Source of the DNA: Diplolepis rosae
Taxonomy: Eukaryota; Arthropoda; Insecta; Hymenoptera; Diplolepididae
Assembly: GCA_030998225.1 (NCBI GenBank)
Contig: JAPYXD010000049.1
Coordinates: 1,178,001-1,242,000 of the forward strand
Direction: 5' to 3'
DNA length: 64,000 nucleotides
Part shown: piece by piece, positions 35,705-46,885 of the stretch
Layout of the letters: each line of letters opens with the position of its first letter
Position numbering within the stretch: position 1 is the stretch's first letter
Translations under genes and position numbers: made by a program
The notes under the pieces: generated by a model
Told to the model about the DNA's origin: nothing
The model's database searches: none
Seen by the model: the letters and a program-made list of their open reading frames with translations, nothing else

Positions 35705-37056
35705 CCCGTGTAGAAATTTTGGTGGGATGCCGATCGGGCCCCGATCAGGAAAAATGCGGCCCCGATAGGGTAATCTGTTTAGCGCCAGACCAGTAATGAA
35801 ACGCCCTACCCGCTCGGGCCCAGATCTGGGCTTGTAAAATGGGGTCCCGATCTGGTCCAGATATGGCCCCTTCTAATTTTGTATTTTTAAAAATAGTAAA
35901 ATTTAAAGGCTTTTCGTTTAATAACAATAAATAGTTGGTTCAAAAAAATTTATTTCATAAGTTCAGATTAGTGATGCAACAGTATAATTAAAAGTATATA
36001 AACAGTATAATTTTTAAACCCATTTTCGTAGTCTGTAGAACTATTCGATTCTTCTGAATCTAAAAATATATTACATTATTAATCATTTTCTTTCTAAAAA
36101 ATTCACTTTAAAAATTGAATATACGATATAAAAAATAATGAAACACAATAACGTTCTACACTTAAAATTATAATTTTATTTTTAAATTCCCGTTAATAAA
36201 AAAATATTTCCGGACTCGCCATGTACTTTTTGCTTTTGGCATTTTAATATCAATATAGTCACTATACAATATCAGGACCACAACACAAAATTCGAAAATA
36301 ATCTTGTCTATAATAATCCGATGTGGTTCCAACCCACGCCACACCATATGCCCTCCTGCACTGAGAGAAATCGGCTTTGGTTCCTGTGCACATAGCACAT
36401 ACATTTTTTGTACAGTAGTTGCCTTGACCAAAAAAGTTGAGAGAAGCTACTACTTTTATAGTTATCATGACAGTAATTTGGACTTTTTTGTGTATTCGGT
36501 TGTTGTGACCAAAGTTGATGATTAGAATCAGCTTTATACGTACCCCAACGGTTAGTACACGTACATTTTCTTCATGTGTACTGCCAAGCTCCTTTGGTTA
36601 CTACAACCGCAGCGTTCGCTGTTGCGCTAGACAAATCAAGTATAACTTTCATTTTTTACAACGAGGTGAGCCTGTCGTGACAACTATTAAATCTTGTAAT
36701 AGTCACACAATTTAACTTGCACTGCACTGGAGATAAGTAGTTACTTCCAAAAAGATATGCAGCCTAAGTTGAATCCTGCCAATTCTCGTTCTCGATTCCT
36801 GGACTATATTTCACCATGCCAAGCATTATCAGGTAAATAATTCTATTATAAATATAGTTGAAGTAAACACTTTTCCAATGTATGACAGCCACTACCATGA
36901 TTGTTATGAGAACTTTAAAATTTTTATAAAAGCGATTTTAACAAAAAAACTTTGGTCATTGAAACCTAAAATTTCTCTCTGTGTGCGGCCACATGTGGGA
37001 AATCCGATCGGGCCCAGATCGGAACTTGGAAACAAATTGGGCAATTTCTGCACGGG
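35705..37056. mobile_element. TIR element with CCCGTG(T/C)AGAAATT ends
   Basis: The left end CCCGTGTAGAAATTTT faces GCAATTTCTGCACGGG at the right. Both are followed inward by GATCGGGCCC-type sequence (35735-35870; 37003-37022), including several near-repeats of AGATCTGGGC and CCCGATC. ACCT/AGGT lie just outside. It is interrupted by the MITE at 36359-36983. Without that insert it is about 725 bp and non-coding. Superfamily unknown. Confidence 0.65.
36359..36983. mobile_element. CACTGAGAGAAA MITE nested in the TIR element
   Basis: CACTGAGAGAAATCGG at the left and TTTCTCTCTGTG at the right are inverted, with TG on each side (36357-36358 and 36984-36985). It belongs to the same terminus class as 26055-26781. 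The frames at 36304-36525 and 36515-36715 lie within or across it and are not protein-like. Confidence 0.65.
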
Positions 37057-37384
37057 CTAGGTGAATTAACATGAATTGAATTTCGCCTTTTTTTACGACT
37101 AACAGAATAAGACACAAAGGTTAAATCAGGTGTTAAATGGAATTTTTTTAAAATTTTTATTCAATTCTAACCTTCTTGCTGGAATGACTACATGCCATAT
37201 AAATTTGAGTTACTAGATCAGAAGATACTGATTGCTACGCTACAAAATTTTTAATGTCTACCTTATTCATACTACGTCTGAGGGAAAACTACTGCGCAGA
37301 AGTTTTACATTTTCCTCCCGAGAACATTTTTTGATATAGGAAACAATGCAGAAAATCAAGTAAGAATCCACAAAGAAACACATA

Positions 37385-38306
37385 CCAGGTGTACAAGTAT
37401 GAAACCGGTAATGACATCTATGTGTCGCTAGGTAAAACTATACGCTCTTTCAAACCAAATCATTGACGCCATTTCTTCGCATTGAGTTCTGTCAACAATA
37501 TTCAGTTCATAAACAATCAAGTTTCATACAACAACTAATTTTTTTTCACTAATAAAAATGTCGATTTTTGTGCCTTCAAACTACGATTTGCGGACATCAT
37601 TGATTTTCTGTTACCAATTGAAGAAATCTGCTTTGGAAGCCCATCGAATGCTTGTGGAAGCTTACGGACAGCATACTCTAGGCAAAACACAGTGCAACGA
37701 GTGGTTCAATAAGTTTAAAAGTGGCGATTTCGATGTGAGAAACGAAGAACGTGGAAAACCACCGAAAAAGTTTGAAGATGCCGAATTGCAAGCATTATTG
37801 GATGAAGATGATGGTCAAACGCAACAACAATTTGCAGAACAATTAAATGTGACCCAACAATGCATTTCTCAACGTTTAAAAGCCATGGGATTGATTTTGA
37901 AGGTGGGAAGATGAGTGCCGCATGAATTGACTGAAAGACAATACACCAGCACATCGAACAAAAAAGACTCGGGCATTGGTAAATTCGTACAGCTGGGAAG
38001 CCCTCCCCCATGCGGCTTATTCACCAGACTTGGCAGCATCTGACTACCACTTATTTTCATCAATGGGGCACGCACTTGCTGAACAGCGCTTCGATTCGTA
38101 CGAAAATGTGAAAAAATGGCTCGACGACTGGTTTGACTCAAAAAACGAACAATTTTTTTGGCGAGGCATACACAAATTGCCAGAGAGATGGGAAAAATGT
38201 GTGGCTAGCAATGGCTATTACTTTGAAGATTGAATGTATAACCATTTTTATTAAATAAACGTGTATTTTCTCAAAAAAATTACCGGTTTCATACTTGTAC
38301 ACCTGG
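37385..38306 (+). mobile_element. Mos1-like (mauritiana-type) mariner, internally deleted
   Basis: The ends are CCAGGTGTACAAGTATGAAA and its exact complement, with TA at 37383-37384 and 38307-38308. The 922-bp length against about 1.3 kb for Mos1 shows an internal deletion. The CCAGGTGTACAAGTA terminus is that of mauritiana-type mariners. Confidence 0.9.
37558..38233 (+). pseudogene. Mos1-like mariner transposase, catalytic middle deleted
   Basis: The N-terminal frame (37558-37917) has the paired HTH DNA-binding region, with EAHRMLVEAYG, WFNKFKSGDFDV and LNVTQQCISQRLKAMG. It ends just after the RxxKxxG-x-W-V-P-H-E-L point of the family. Sequence then jumps to the second catalytic region (DNTPAH, coded near 37935) and YSPDLAASDYHLF (third Asp), continuing in another frame to WEKCVASNGYYFE. 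The first catalytic Asp and its surroundings are missing, so it cannot be active. Confidence 0.88.
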
Positions 38307-38917
38307 TATAGTATTCAACTTAGGTTTCCATCTTATTTCATATAAAAATTCCTATCTTAAATTCGTATAGACGTTAAGATGGGTTTCTATGTAGGTTACG
38401 ATATGAGAACTTAGGAGGTCCCCATATGGGTTTTTACGGCACTTAAGGGGGGAATACCAATTACCGGGCTCAATAAATCGATTTTTTTTAAAATAAATGA
38501 ACAATTCCATAAGGAATCGGAGAGTCCAATGAACGGGCCTGGCATTGCTGAATGACTTTTTTTAACATAGGTAAGTTGAAAGAAAAACACTAAACCGGTT
38601 TGCATGAGTTTTTGCACTAGCTATAGAAAATACTATTTTCTATGCCTTGACGGTCTTCGTTTTCGCAGAAAAAAATTTGTTTAAATATTTTATTGCAAAA
38701 ATAACTTGCAAAAAAGCGACTTTTTATACATTTTACGCTATTGTTTAAAAAAAAATTTGTTTGGCAATCAAAACGATCAAGGCCAAGTGAATGCAAATAC
38801 ATAACTAATTTATCAACACTTTTTGTTATATTAGGTTTACAACTTTGCTTTTGCCGTGTATTCTAACAATTTGAGGCTTTATTCTTAAAAATTGATTATC
38901 TATTTATGATTCAAATT

Positions 38918-39052
38918 ACTGTCCGTCGATAGCGACTACTTTTTTCCATCTTTCTGGCAATTGTCGGATACCATCTCGAAAAAAACGATGCGTCTATTGT
39001 GGCAATACACGAATCGATCCATTTTTTGATTTCTTCATAAGAGCTGAAATAA
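38918..39052 (-). pseudogene. Mariner transposase C-terminal remnant
   Basis: On the minus strand SSYEEIKKWIDSCIA is followed, across a frame change, by residues matching a mariner C-terminus (F-F-R-D-G-I-R-x-L-P-E-R-W-x-K-V-V). It is a different copy from 37385-38306, and everything upstream has been replaced by an AAATA microsatellite. Confidence 0.65.
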
Positions 39053-39103
39053 ATAAATAAATAAATAATAAATAAATAATAATAAATAAATAAATACACG
39101 TGA
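39042..39103. repeat. (AAATA/AAT)n microsatellite
   Basis: AAATAAATAAATAAATAATA and related units run for about 55 bp directly next to the mariner remnant. Confidence 0.9.
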
Positions 39104-39770
39104 ATCACGATAGTAACTTTTTAGGCATTTGAAGTGTGTATTTTCAATACACATTACAAACGTAACGTTTAATTTTCAAACACTTTAACGTTTTGTATCC
39201 AAAAAATTGAGTTGGCAATGTTTAGTAAGTACACACTTCGCTCAATTATACACTTGACAACGTGTGTAGTGTGTTGAACGTAGCATATCTTTTATGGTAC
39301 TAGAAATATTTTATAAGACATTCTTTTGGAAAATCTCAACGCTCTAACTTTTTCTCTTTAACGACTCGCTTTGGTTTTTTTCTTTTCCTTTTTTTTTTTA
39401 CTCTGGGACTTTCCAAACAATGCAGTATTTTTAAGTCAGCGGCGAGCCTTGAGAATAATTTATTACTTTAAGCCGAAACAGGCTTGTTCAGTCTCTTAGT
39501 ACTACTTTTTTCAACTTGACTATAATGTCTCATCCTGCCTATTTACAACCGTAGCTTAAAGTCCTGCCACCAGGTACCGCAAACACATCTTCAATGCAGG
39601 CTCTGCCTTTTTTCCTATTCTATTTGAATTCCAAAATGTTGTAAAATGAATCATCGTTGTTTCTCAGACTCTTTTCTACCTAAGTTTGTGAACCCCTCCT
39701 CCTCCTACCTTGAGAGTAAGCTTGACTACGTACCTTCGAAACCCTTACTTGTGTTGATGTAAGATTCTTA
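39104..39770. other. No recognisable feature
   Basis: Low-complexity T-rich tracts near 39360-39400 and mixed sequence; no supported gene or repeat. Confidence 0.3.
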
Positions 39771-40105
39771 ATACAAATCGTTATCCGGATAACGAGCCGC
39801 ATACAAATCTTGGGCGTTTTTGTAATGTTTACGGCATTTCCCCAGTACCATCAACATATCAAAATATTCTTGAAAATCGTTCATTTTTGCGTTTTGATGC
39901 ACTCACATTAGAAGGTAATGCATGACTAACTGATCTGTCAAAAGAAAATGCTTACTTTCTGCCGATGTCAACAATACCCTATCGATGTGTATTATCATGG
40001 GTATCGTAAGAAATGAAAAGAAATGAAAACTTGTCTGAAAATTTTTTGAATATGATCAATAGTTAGAGTGCTATCGCTCTGTGACACTTTATGTGCCTCA
40101 CCCTG
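39770..40105 (-). pseudogene. DUF4817-type mariner-like element, 5' end
   Basis: The minus-strand frame from ATG 39884 reads MNDFQEYFDMLMVLGKC then NAQDLYAARYPDND. This is the helix-turn-helix N-terminus (DUF4817) common on insect Tc1/mariner-like transposases. The element end is CAGGGTGAGGCACATAAAGT (complement of 40086-40105), followed by TA at 40106-40107. The rest is missing. The fragment at 14646-14834 may be from the same family. Confidence 0.6.
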
Positions 40106-40319
40106 TATAGTGACTGCAAGAGTTATTCAGAGCTTGTGAGAGCAAGTGTCGCGACAACAGTTTTTGAGCCTTACTCAAGTAAAAATAAATCAACTTTTTT
40201 CATAAATTACTCTTAAAATATTTTTTAAAATCAATCTAATTGATTAATTATTATAATTAGGATTGTTGATATATATAATATAATTATGAAATAATATTTA
40301 GTATACATTTTTTTTATAA

Positions 40320-41122
40320 CTACTTTTCATGATATCAATTTAATTTAAAAAACTGAAGTGAAAAAGAAAGAAGTAATTAAAAATGAATTAAGAAAAAACT
40401 ATGAATCAAGAATTTATTAAACTTACAGAATCTATATAACTAGATTATGTGAAACTTTTAAAATAGTGGTTAACTCTGCGGAGCATGTACGAAAGCTTCG
40501 TGACGAACAGACAAAACACGATCAAACACGACTGCAGTACGATGAATTTTTAAAATCACTAGTTTATAAGTGGAATCCATTATTTTGGATTTAGAGAGTA
40601 CTAAAATAAACTGTAATTGTATTTTGTATGTTTTTAATTGTTTTTGATTATTAAATATAATAACTTGGAACATCAGTATGCTGAAAATTCAATAGGTTTT
40701 TGAAATTAAAAAATGTTTATGTGTGGCCAAGGCGCAGCTTACTTTCATTCGTTCCTGCGTGAATACATATAGCTGGTAGAATAAGTCTTGCGATTCACGG
40801 TTTAGTCAACTCTCGATTGAAGCGTAGAGTAGAATAAACGGAAAGCTCTACTATTTTTGTGATTTAATAAAAGATTGGTTTTTTATAATTATACTGCGAG
40901 TAATAATATATATATTTAATTATTAAAAAAATTATTAAAAGTTTTTAATGCACGCTTTCATGCTTCACCCTACACTTCTGAATTTTACTCAACTTTGATT
41001 CATTTTTTAACATTTAATATATCACAAATAATTGCAGTGATACTAAATAACTTCTAACTTGTCCATATGTCCTAAATTTGATCGAAAGTTGAGTAAAATT
41101 ACTCTAACTATTTTTCTCCGTG
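40320..41122 (+). repeat. Dispersed repeat A, copy 3 (serves as empty allele)
   Basis: It is collinear with 22225-24003 but lacks the TTAA MITE and the 23191-23480 segment, which is bounded there by direct repeats of TCCACTATT. It ends TTTTTCTCCGTGTA at 41110-41123. The frame at 40470-40673 is chance. Confidence 0.75.
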
Positions 41123-41337
41123 TATTCTACACATAAAAAATCTTTAGAAAGTGCAATAAAAAATTATCCAAAATTTTGACCTGACTCACTAGAATATCGC
41201 CTTAAATTTGTATAGTAATATTGTATTTATAAAATGTTTAATGAGGCACTTAAAGTCCTGTATTACGTAAAACATGAAATACGTGGTGTGATAAAAAAAT
41301 AACGAGAATTTTAATTTTTAATTTTTATTTATTCTTT

Positions 41338-41975
41338 AAGGTCTATTTCGTCCCATTGGAAGTAGTGCTCCTGTGATATTATGCACTTATTCTAATGTAG
41401 CTTCTAGTCTGAGAAACATTGGTAGAACGCCTTTTTAGGTATCGCCTTAAGCTCGGCCTTGGATTTCGCCTTTACCTCGTTTATAGTTGAAAAACGTTGT
41501 CCTTTGAGTGTTTGTTTGAATTTTGGAAACAGAAAAAAGTCTCAGAGTGCTAGGTCTGGAAAATAGGGTGATAACGGCATCACTAAAGTTTTCAGTTAGG
41601 CCAAGAACTGTTGGATGAGTAACGCGGTGTGTGCCGGTACGTTGTCATGATGCAAAATCCACGAGTTGTCTTTCCGAAGTTCAGGTCGTTTCCCCGGTTC
41701 GCCTCACGTGAATTGCGTAAAACTTGAATATAGTACTCTTTATTGACGGTGGTGCCTGGTGGTAGGAATTCGTTATAAACAATTCCATTATAGTCGAAGA
41801 AAACGGTTGAGCACTTGACGTGCTTTTTTCGGTCTTGGTTCCTTAGAAACTTCTATTGGGACGACTGGACCTTCGTTTCAATGTCGCCAAAGGTCTTCTT
41901 TAACATTTTGAACGCTTCACTGCACTTAAATCCATTTATAACGAAAAATTTCAGACAAATTCTCTGATCCAACAT
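41338..41975 (-). pseudogene. DD34D mariner transposase, heavily mutated
   Basis: Minus strand: an N-terminal piece starts at ATG 41975 (MLDQRICLKFF..., SEAFKMLKKTFGD). It then jumps to the middle of the family (VFFDYNGIVYNEFLPPG; NKEYYIQVLR), WILHHDNVPAHTALLIQQFL (second catalytic Asp), PYFPDLAL and FFLFPKFKQTLKGQRF, and ends CIISQEHYFQWDE. It contains several stops, a frame change and an internal deletion. This is a SETMAR-type DD34D mariner remnant. Confidence 0.82.
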
Positions 41976-41991
41976 TTCGTCACACAAAAAA

Positions 41992-42098
41992 TCTCTCGGT
42001 ATGCCCAAGTTGATTTGACAATGTACTGCAATACATTAGATTCAGCAACCTCAGTGTATCGCAATACATTGTCAAACCAACTTAGCCATACCGAGAGA
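41992..42098. repeat. 107-bp hairpin next to the mariner start
   Basis: TCTCTCGGTATGCCCAAGTT is inverted as AACTTAGCCATACCGAGAGA, and the arms continue through TTTGACAATGTACTGCAATACA. Stem length is about 45 bp with few mismatches and a loop around 42045. It could be a tiny MITE or a hairpin RNA precursor. Confidence 0.75.
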
Positions 42099-42886
42099 AA
42101 ACGGGTGCCATGCGTTTTTCGCAAGCAGAGTGGTACTTTCTTGGTAAGACACTGAAGTTGCGCTTATAGTATATGCAATTTTGTGCGAATTTCGTATACG
42201 GGTTTAGTATTTTGAGATACAACACTGCCATACTATAATCGTATGATTTTATCCAAAAATGGTAAATCTTTTATACCAATATCACATAAAAAGTCGCTTA
42301 TGAAAATTGTAACGGCACCTCATACGAAATTCGAAAGAGATTTTTTTGAATGTAGTGTAGTGTATAAGCCAACATGTCAGATTTCTAAAACGATGTACTG
42401 TCAGAATTCCGTCTGTCGAATTTGAAAAATAGATTTTATTATGGTTGATTACATGGGGCAGGCGGGGGGCATTACGGGGTATTTTTTACAATGTAGAGAG
42501 ATAGTTATAGAATAACTATGAGAATTAATTACATAGATGAACTCAAGAATATTCGCTACTTTCAAGTTGCGAATATTTGAAAATATTCTAAATGTTTGGA
42601 GTATTTGTAAAGATGAATTAGTAACTTCGTTTCGCGTTATAATTCTCACAAATTCCAGTTGCAATACTGTATTCATTTTTCTGATGATTAATTTTTGCAT
42701 AATATAATGCGCTCAAGCCAAGTTATATATTGATCAATAGTAACTTTAACATCGCACATCCAGTAATACTAATCTTATTACAATAATTATTATTACTTTT
42801 ATGAATATAATTATTAATATATAATAAACCGTGTACATAAATTTTTTGTTTTTATTTTTAAGAGTTACTCTTTCGCGCATACAGAT
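42099..42886. other. No recognisable feature
   Basis: No supported gene. The frames at 42243-42425 and 42449-42700 show no domain. Confidence 0.3.
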
Positions 42887-43044
42887 GAATTAAACGGACG
42901 TATATCAAAATCCCGACGTCTTAAAGTTCCGACTAGTCTAGTGTGATCGAGTTTTCTATGGAAAATAAAAGCATGACCGAAACAAACAAGAGATGGGCGT
43001 GTGCTGTGTGTCGAGACAACTGTGGAAGATTAGATATTATATAT

Positions 43045-44050
43045 AATTTGACCAAAATTGATTTGATTTAAACAGATGGTAATCTTTACATATAAACGCA
43101 CTAGTTATAAGGTTATGTGCGAAAAATCATCTATAATTGGATGGAATTCAATTTGATTTGGACAGATGATAATCTTTTCATATCAAATCATTAGTTTTAA
43201 GGTTCTGATTGAAAATTCACAATTAATTTGACCAAAATTGATTTGATTGAAACAGATGGTAATCTTTACATATAAACGCACTAGTTTTAAGGTTATGTGC
43301 GAAAAATCATCTGTAATTGGACAGAATTCGATTTGATTCAAACAGATGATAATCTTCAAATTAATTTTGAAATTTCGATGATAACCTCAAACCTTTCACT
43401 TATTATGAAAAGATTACCATCTGTTTAAATCAAATCAATTTTGGTCCTATTAACTGTGAATTTTCAATCATAACCTTAAAACTAGTGCGTTTATATGTAA
43501 AGATTAGCATCTGTTTAAATCAAATCAATTTTGGTTCTATTAATTGTGAATTTTCGATGATAACCTTAAATCATTTCATTTTTTAGAAAAACATTACCAT
43601 CTGTTTGAATCAAATCGAATTGTGTCCAATTATAGATGATTTTTCGCACATAACCTTAAAACTAGTGCGTTTATATGTTCAGATTACCATCCGTATAAAT
43701 CCAATCAATTTTGGTCAAATTAATTGTGAATTTTCGATGATAACCTTAAATCATTTCATTTTTTATAAAAACATTATCATCTGTTTGAATCAAATTTAAG
43801 TCTGTCCAATTATAGATGATTTTTCGCATATAGCCTTAAAACTAGTGCGTTTATATGTTAAGATTACCATCTGTTTAAATCAAATTAATTTTGGTCAAAT
43901 TAATTGTGAATTTTCAATCATAACCTTAAAACTAATGATTTGATATGAAAAGATTATCATCTGTTCAAATGTAATCGAATTCTGTCCAATTATAGATGAT
44001 TTTTCGCAAATAACCTTAAAACTAGTGCTTTCATATGTAAAGATTACCAT
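43045..44050. repeat. About 91-bp satellite in the left arm
   Basis: Units contain ATTACCATCTGTTTAAATCA, AATTTTGGTC and CATAACCTTAAAACTAGTGC and alternate between two subtypes. About four run forward, then the array flips near 43372 and about seven run in the other direction. The right arm (48880-49030) keeps only about two units, so the array expanded or contracted after the arms formed. Confidence 0.85.
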
Positions 44051-44450
44051 GTCTGTGAAGTTAGCACTGCAACTATTAAATATCGTACTTTTTATTTTTG
44101 GAATCGTTTGGTGGTCGTTAGGTGGTGGTTTTTAATGTTTCGTGGTTGAAAATAAAAAAAATATAAAATTTTGAAAATTGTAGTGTTAACTTCACGCTTG
44201 CACTACACTTTTTAAAATTTTCCAAAAATTTTTTTTGGAGTCGTTTGGTGGTTGTTTGGTGGTCGTTAGGTAGTGGTTTTTAATGTTTGGTGGTTGAAAC
44301 TAAAAAAAATATAAAATTTTGAAAATTGTAGTGCTAACTTCACGCTTGCAATACACTTTAATGTTTTTCAAAAATTTAATGTCGAATCGTTTGGTGGTCG
44401 TTTGGTGGTCGTTAGGTGGTGGCTTTTATGTTTTGGTGGTCAAAATTAAA
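44050..44450. repeat. Three tandem units of about 140 bp with GTTTGGTGGTC
   Basis: Each unit carries TCGTTTGGTGGTCGTTAGGT, GTGGTT...AAAATTGTAGTG and TAACTTCACGCTTGCA. The same three units lie inverted at 48500-48870 in the right arm. GTTTGGTGGTC is itself repeated within units. Confidence 0.85.
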
Positions 44451-45147
44451 AAAGATACAGAATTTTATACTTCCACTAGCTTTGCATCTATATAACCTCT
44501 TTCGTGCTTATTTTGAACTTATTTTGTTTATAGAAAATAGAAATTCATTTTTTTGTGGAAAAAGTTATTTTTTTCATCTGAAATTAATTAAGAATGTTTC
44601 AAGTATAATTATAATAATTATATTTATTTAAAACTTCTGATGTGATTATATATATATATGAGGGCATATAAAACCTCCATGCACTGCCGAATGGTGTCGC
44701 TCTTGTGCACTTGTATTCAAATTCAAAATACTTCTTCCTGCAACATTTATTTTTACATTCTCATCATGGATGAGAAGGTATTGGTTTTATGTGAAAAATG
44801 ACTTTCGAAATTTTCATCAAATCTTTACGTTTTGAGACCCCCTGAGTCCGAAAAAAGGGTTTTTACGAAAGTGTCTGTCTGTCTGTCTGTCTGTAGGTCG
44901 TGTGCGGCATAACTCTCGATAGAATTATCAGATTGAATTGAGCTTTGCTACACTTTATCGGAGCCGAAAAAGTAAGGACAAGTTCGTTAACCAGCCACAT
45001 CCAATCAAAATTGAGGGGTTGAGCACTACTTTTGTGTTTTTGAAAATAATTTTTTGAAAAAATCAAAAATTTCAATACTGGTTTTAGATAGTGCTCATAA
45101 TACTCTAAAAATTATCCTGATAACAATTTTTGATTAAATCAAAATTA

Positions 45148-45340
45148 CACGGAGAAAAATGGAGATCATGAGAATACGGACGATTACTGAGAATTAAGAA
45201 TGATTACTATAAAAGAGAAGAGAGTATTTAACAGCACAAGACTGATTCCCAAACAGTGTAACACTCTCTTCTGTCATCTAATAATTTTTCCTATTTTCCA
45301 GTAATCACCCATATTTCTCTGATCTTCATTTTTCTCCGTG
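45148..45340. mobile_element. 193-bp CACGGAGAAAAATG MITE, TA-flanked
   Basis: CACGGAGAAAAATGGAGATCA faces TGATCTTCATTTTTCTCCGTG-type inverse (45320-45340), with TA at 45146-45147 and 45341-45342. Repeat B copy 2 near 8540 reads CAAAATTAGAAATG without it, proving the insertion and the TA duplication. Confidence 0.9.
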
Positions 45341-46210
45341 TAGAAATGTTACAGCATATTCAAATTCGAAAAAAGTCAATATCAAAATTCCATTTTCCAG
45401 ATAAATTATACGAGATACGAAAAAACGTTATGATACAATATTATTTTCTACATAAAGACCTACAAATTTGAATTGTAACATTTTTTCATAAGATGCATAT
45501 TTTTCTTTTTAATTAAAAAAAAAAAAAACTATTGAAAATCAAAAATTCAATTTTTTAACAATAATATGTAAAATAAGAAAAAAACGTAAGAATACAAAGT
45601 TGTTCGTTTCTAAAAGATCTACAAATTTTGTCTGACGCAGTTTCTGATAAAACATATATTTTTCGTTTCAATTCCAAAAAATACGATTAAAATTCAAAAA
45701 TTCAATTTTTTAGACAAAATATGTGAGATACAAAAAAAACTTTTAGATGAAAAATTGTTTGGCTAAATAAGGTCTACACATTCTTATCGAGAAATTTCTC
45801 GACAGGATGTATATTTTAATTTTTTGATTTTTAATATTGAAAAAATTCGTTTTTTTTCACCAAAATATGTGAGATACGAAATAAGCGTTGTTCTGCAAAA
45901 TCGTTTCTTTAAATAAAGCCTACGATTGTTTTTCCTTTTTGAGATATTTGGAAGAAAATAAATTTATCAATAATCATGTCATTTATTAAAAAGTTACAAA
46001 AATGCATACAGAAAATCGAGCGCGAAGCGCGAGTGTCATGATGAGAATGTGTTCCTTAAGGCCGATAGAGCCTTAAGTAAATTGAATTTCCTGTTTCACT
46101 TAAACTGAAAAAGAAACTTAGTGAATTTGAGAAAATGACTAATTTACATCATCTTTAATATCATTAAATTGCTTTGAGCTTTAGTATTAAATTATAAGAA
46201 ATAAACTTAA

Positions 46211-46315
46211 ACGTATGCGAAGAGCACAAGATCGAGCGCGAAGCGCGAGGTCCAGAAAGAACGGAGCGCGAAGCGCGACGATCGAAGCGCGCAATGAGAA
46301 TGTGCCCGCGAAGCG
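46211..46315 (+). repeat. GAGCGCGAAGCGCGA minisatellite
   Basis: GATCGAGCGCGAAGCGCGAG, CGGAGCGCGAAGCGCGACGA and GCCCGCGAAGCGGGC occur in succession. It is the same GC-palindrome series as 4465-4600 (inverted). Each unit is a short perfect hairpin in an otherwise AT-rich context. Confidence 0.8.
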
Positions 46316-46705
46316 GGCAGATTTTTTTTATTAGAAACAGGACAGGGATTTTGACATTAACTTATTATTGTTTCTATAATAAATTGAAAAGTCAACTTTA
46401 ACATACCCAGTGTTTTTAACAAGATAAGCGTATTCTTTTTTCCTATATTATTTCAAATTTCTTAATCAATAAATATTAGTAAATAAGTTTTTATAATGAT
46501 ATATTATGTATTATAATTATATATTATTAATATATTTTCTATTTATAATTGGAATTTCTTTGTAATCTTAGAGAATTATTGTATGTATCTATGTTGGACA
46601 CTTGTGTTTATCGATTGCTTTCCATCATCAGTAATACTTATATAAATTTAAGTAGAAAACTTTTTTAAATTTCGTAAAGTAATAAAGTTTAATAATTTAT
46701 TTTGA

Positions 46706-46885
46706 ATGAAAATTATTAACAGATTAGCAGGAATCGTCATTTATTTCCCAAATAATTACATGGCGTTGTGCAAAAGATCAAATAACAAATGGGAAATGTA
46801 CAACGATTTGTCGAATGGAAAAATTTCATTTGATCCACGAAAAACCGTGACACTGCACGCCGCAATATACATAAAAATTTCATAG
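46706..46885 (+). CDS. USP-like C-terminal peptide in FB-like loop
   Basis: A 59-residue frame contains IVIYFPNNYMALCKRSNN, KWEMYNDLSNGK and TVTLHAAIYIK. This is the layout of the end of ubiquitin-specific protease domains: a catalytic H-Y-x-A strand, a K-W-x-x-(Y/F)-(D/N)-D strand and a final A-x-x-x-(Y/F) strand. The usual His before Tyr appears as Asn, so catalysis would be lost. AG sites at 46720 and 46729 could be intron acceptors, making this a last exon. It could be a captured gene fragment of the foldback. Identification is by motif only. Confidence 0.45.
   Translation: MKIINRLAGIVIYFPNNYMALCKRSNNKWEMYNDLSNGKISFDPRKTVTLHAAIYIKIS

Larger units (their letters stand above)
44755..46329 (+). 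mobile_element. Dispersed repeat B, copy 3, inserted in FB-like arm
   Basis: It starts ACATTCTCATCATGGATGAG and runs through the internal CATGATGAGAATGT (to 46051). It ends with GAGCGCGAAGCGCGA units, AATGAGAATGT and a GCCCGCGAAGCGGGC hairpin before a T-run. The other arm (48183-48208, inverted) reads GCAACATTTATTTTTGTCATTAG without it, so the insert limits can be read directly. Confidence 0.78.

Noticed and set aside
43045..44050. CRISPR-like regular spacing
   Set aside because: Units of about 91 bp are whole tandem repeats in two orientations with no unique spacers, in a eukaryotic transposon arm.
44755..46329. Repeat B as a Helitron
   Set aside because: A 3' hairpin is present, but there is no CTRR end and no 5' TC at the boundaries fixed by the empty site.
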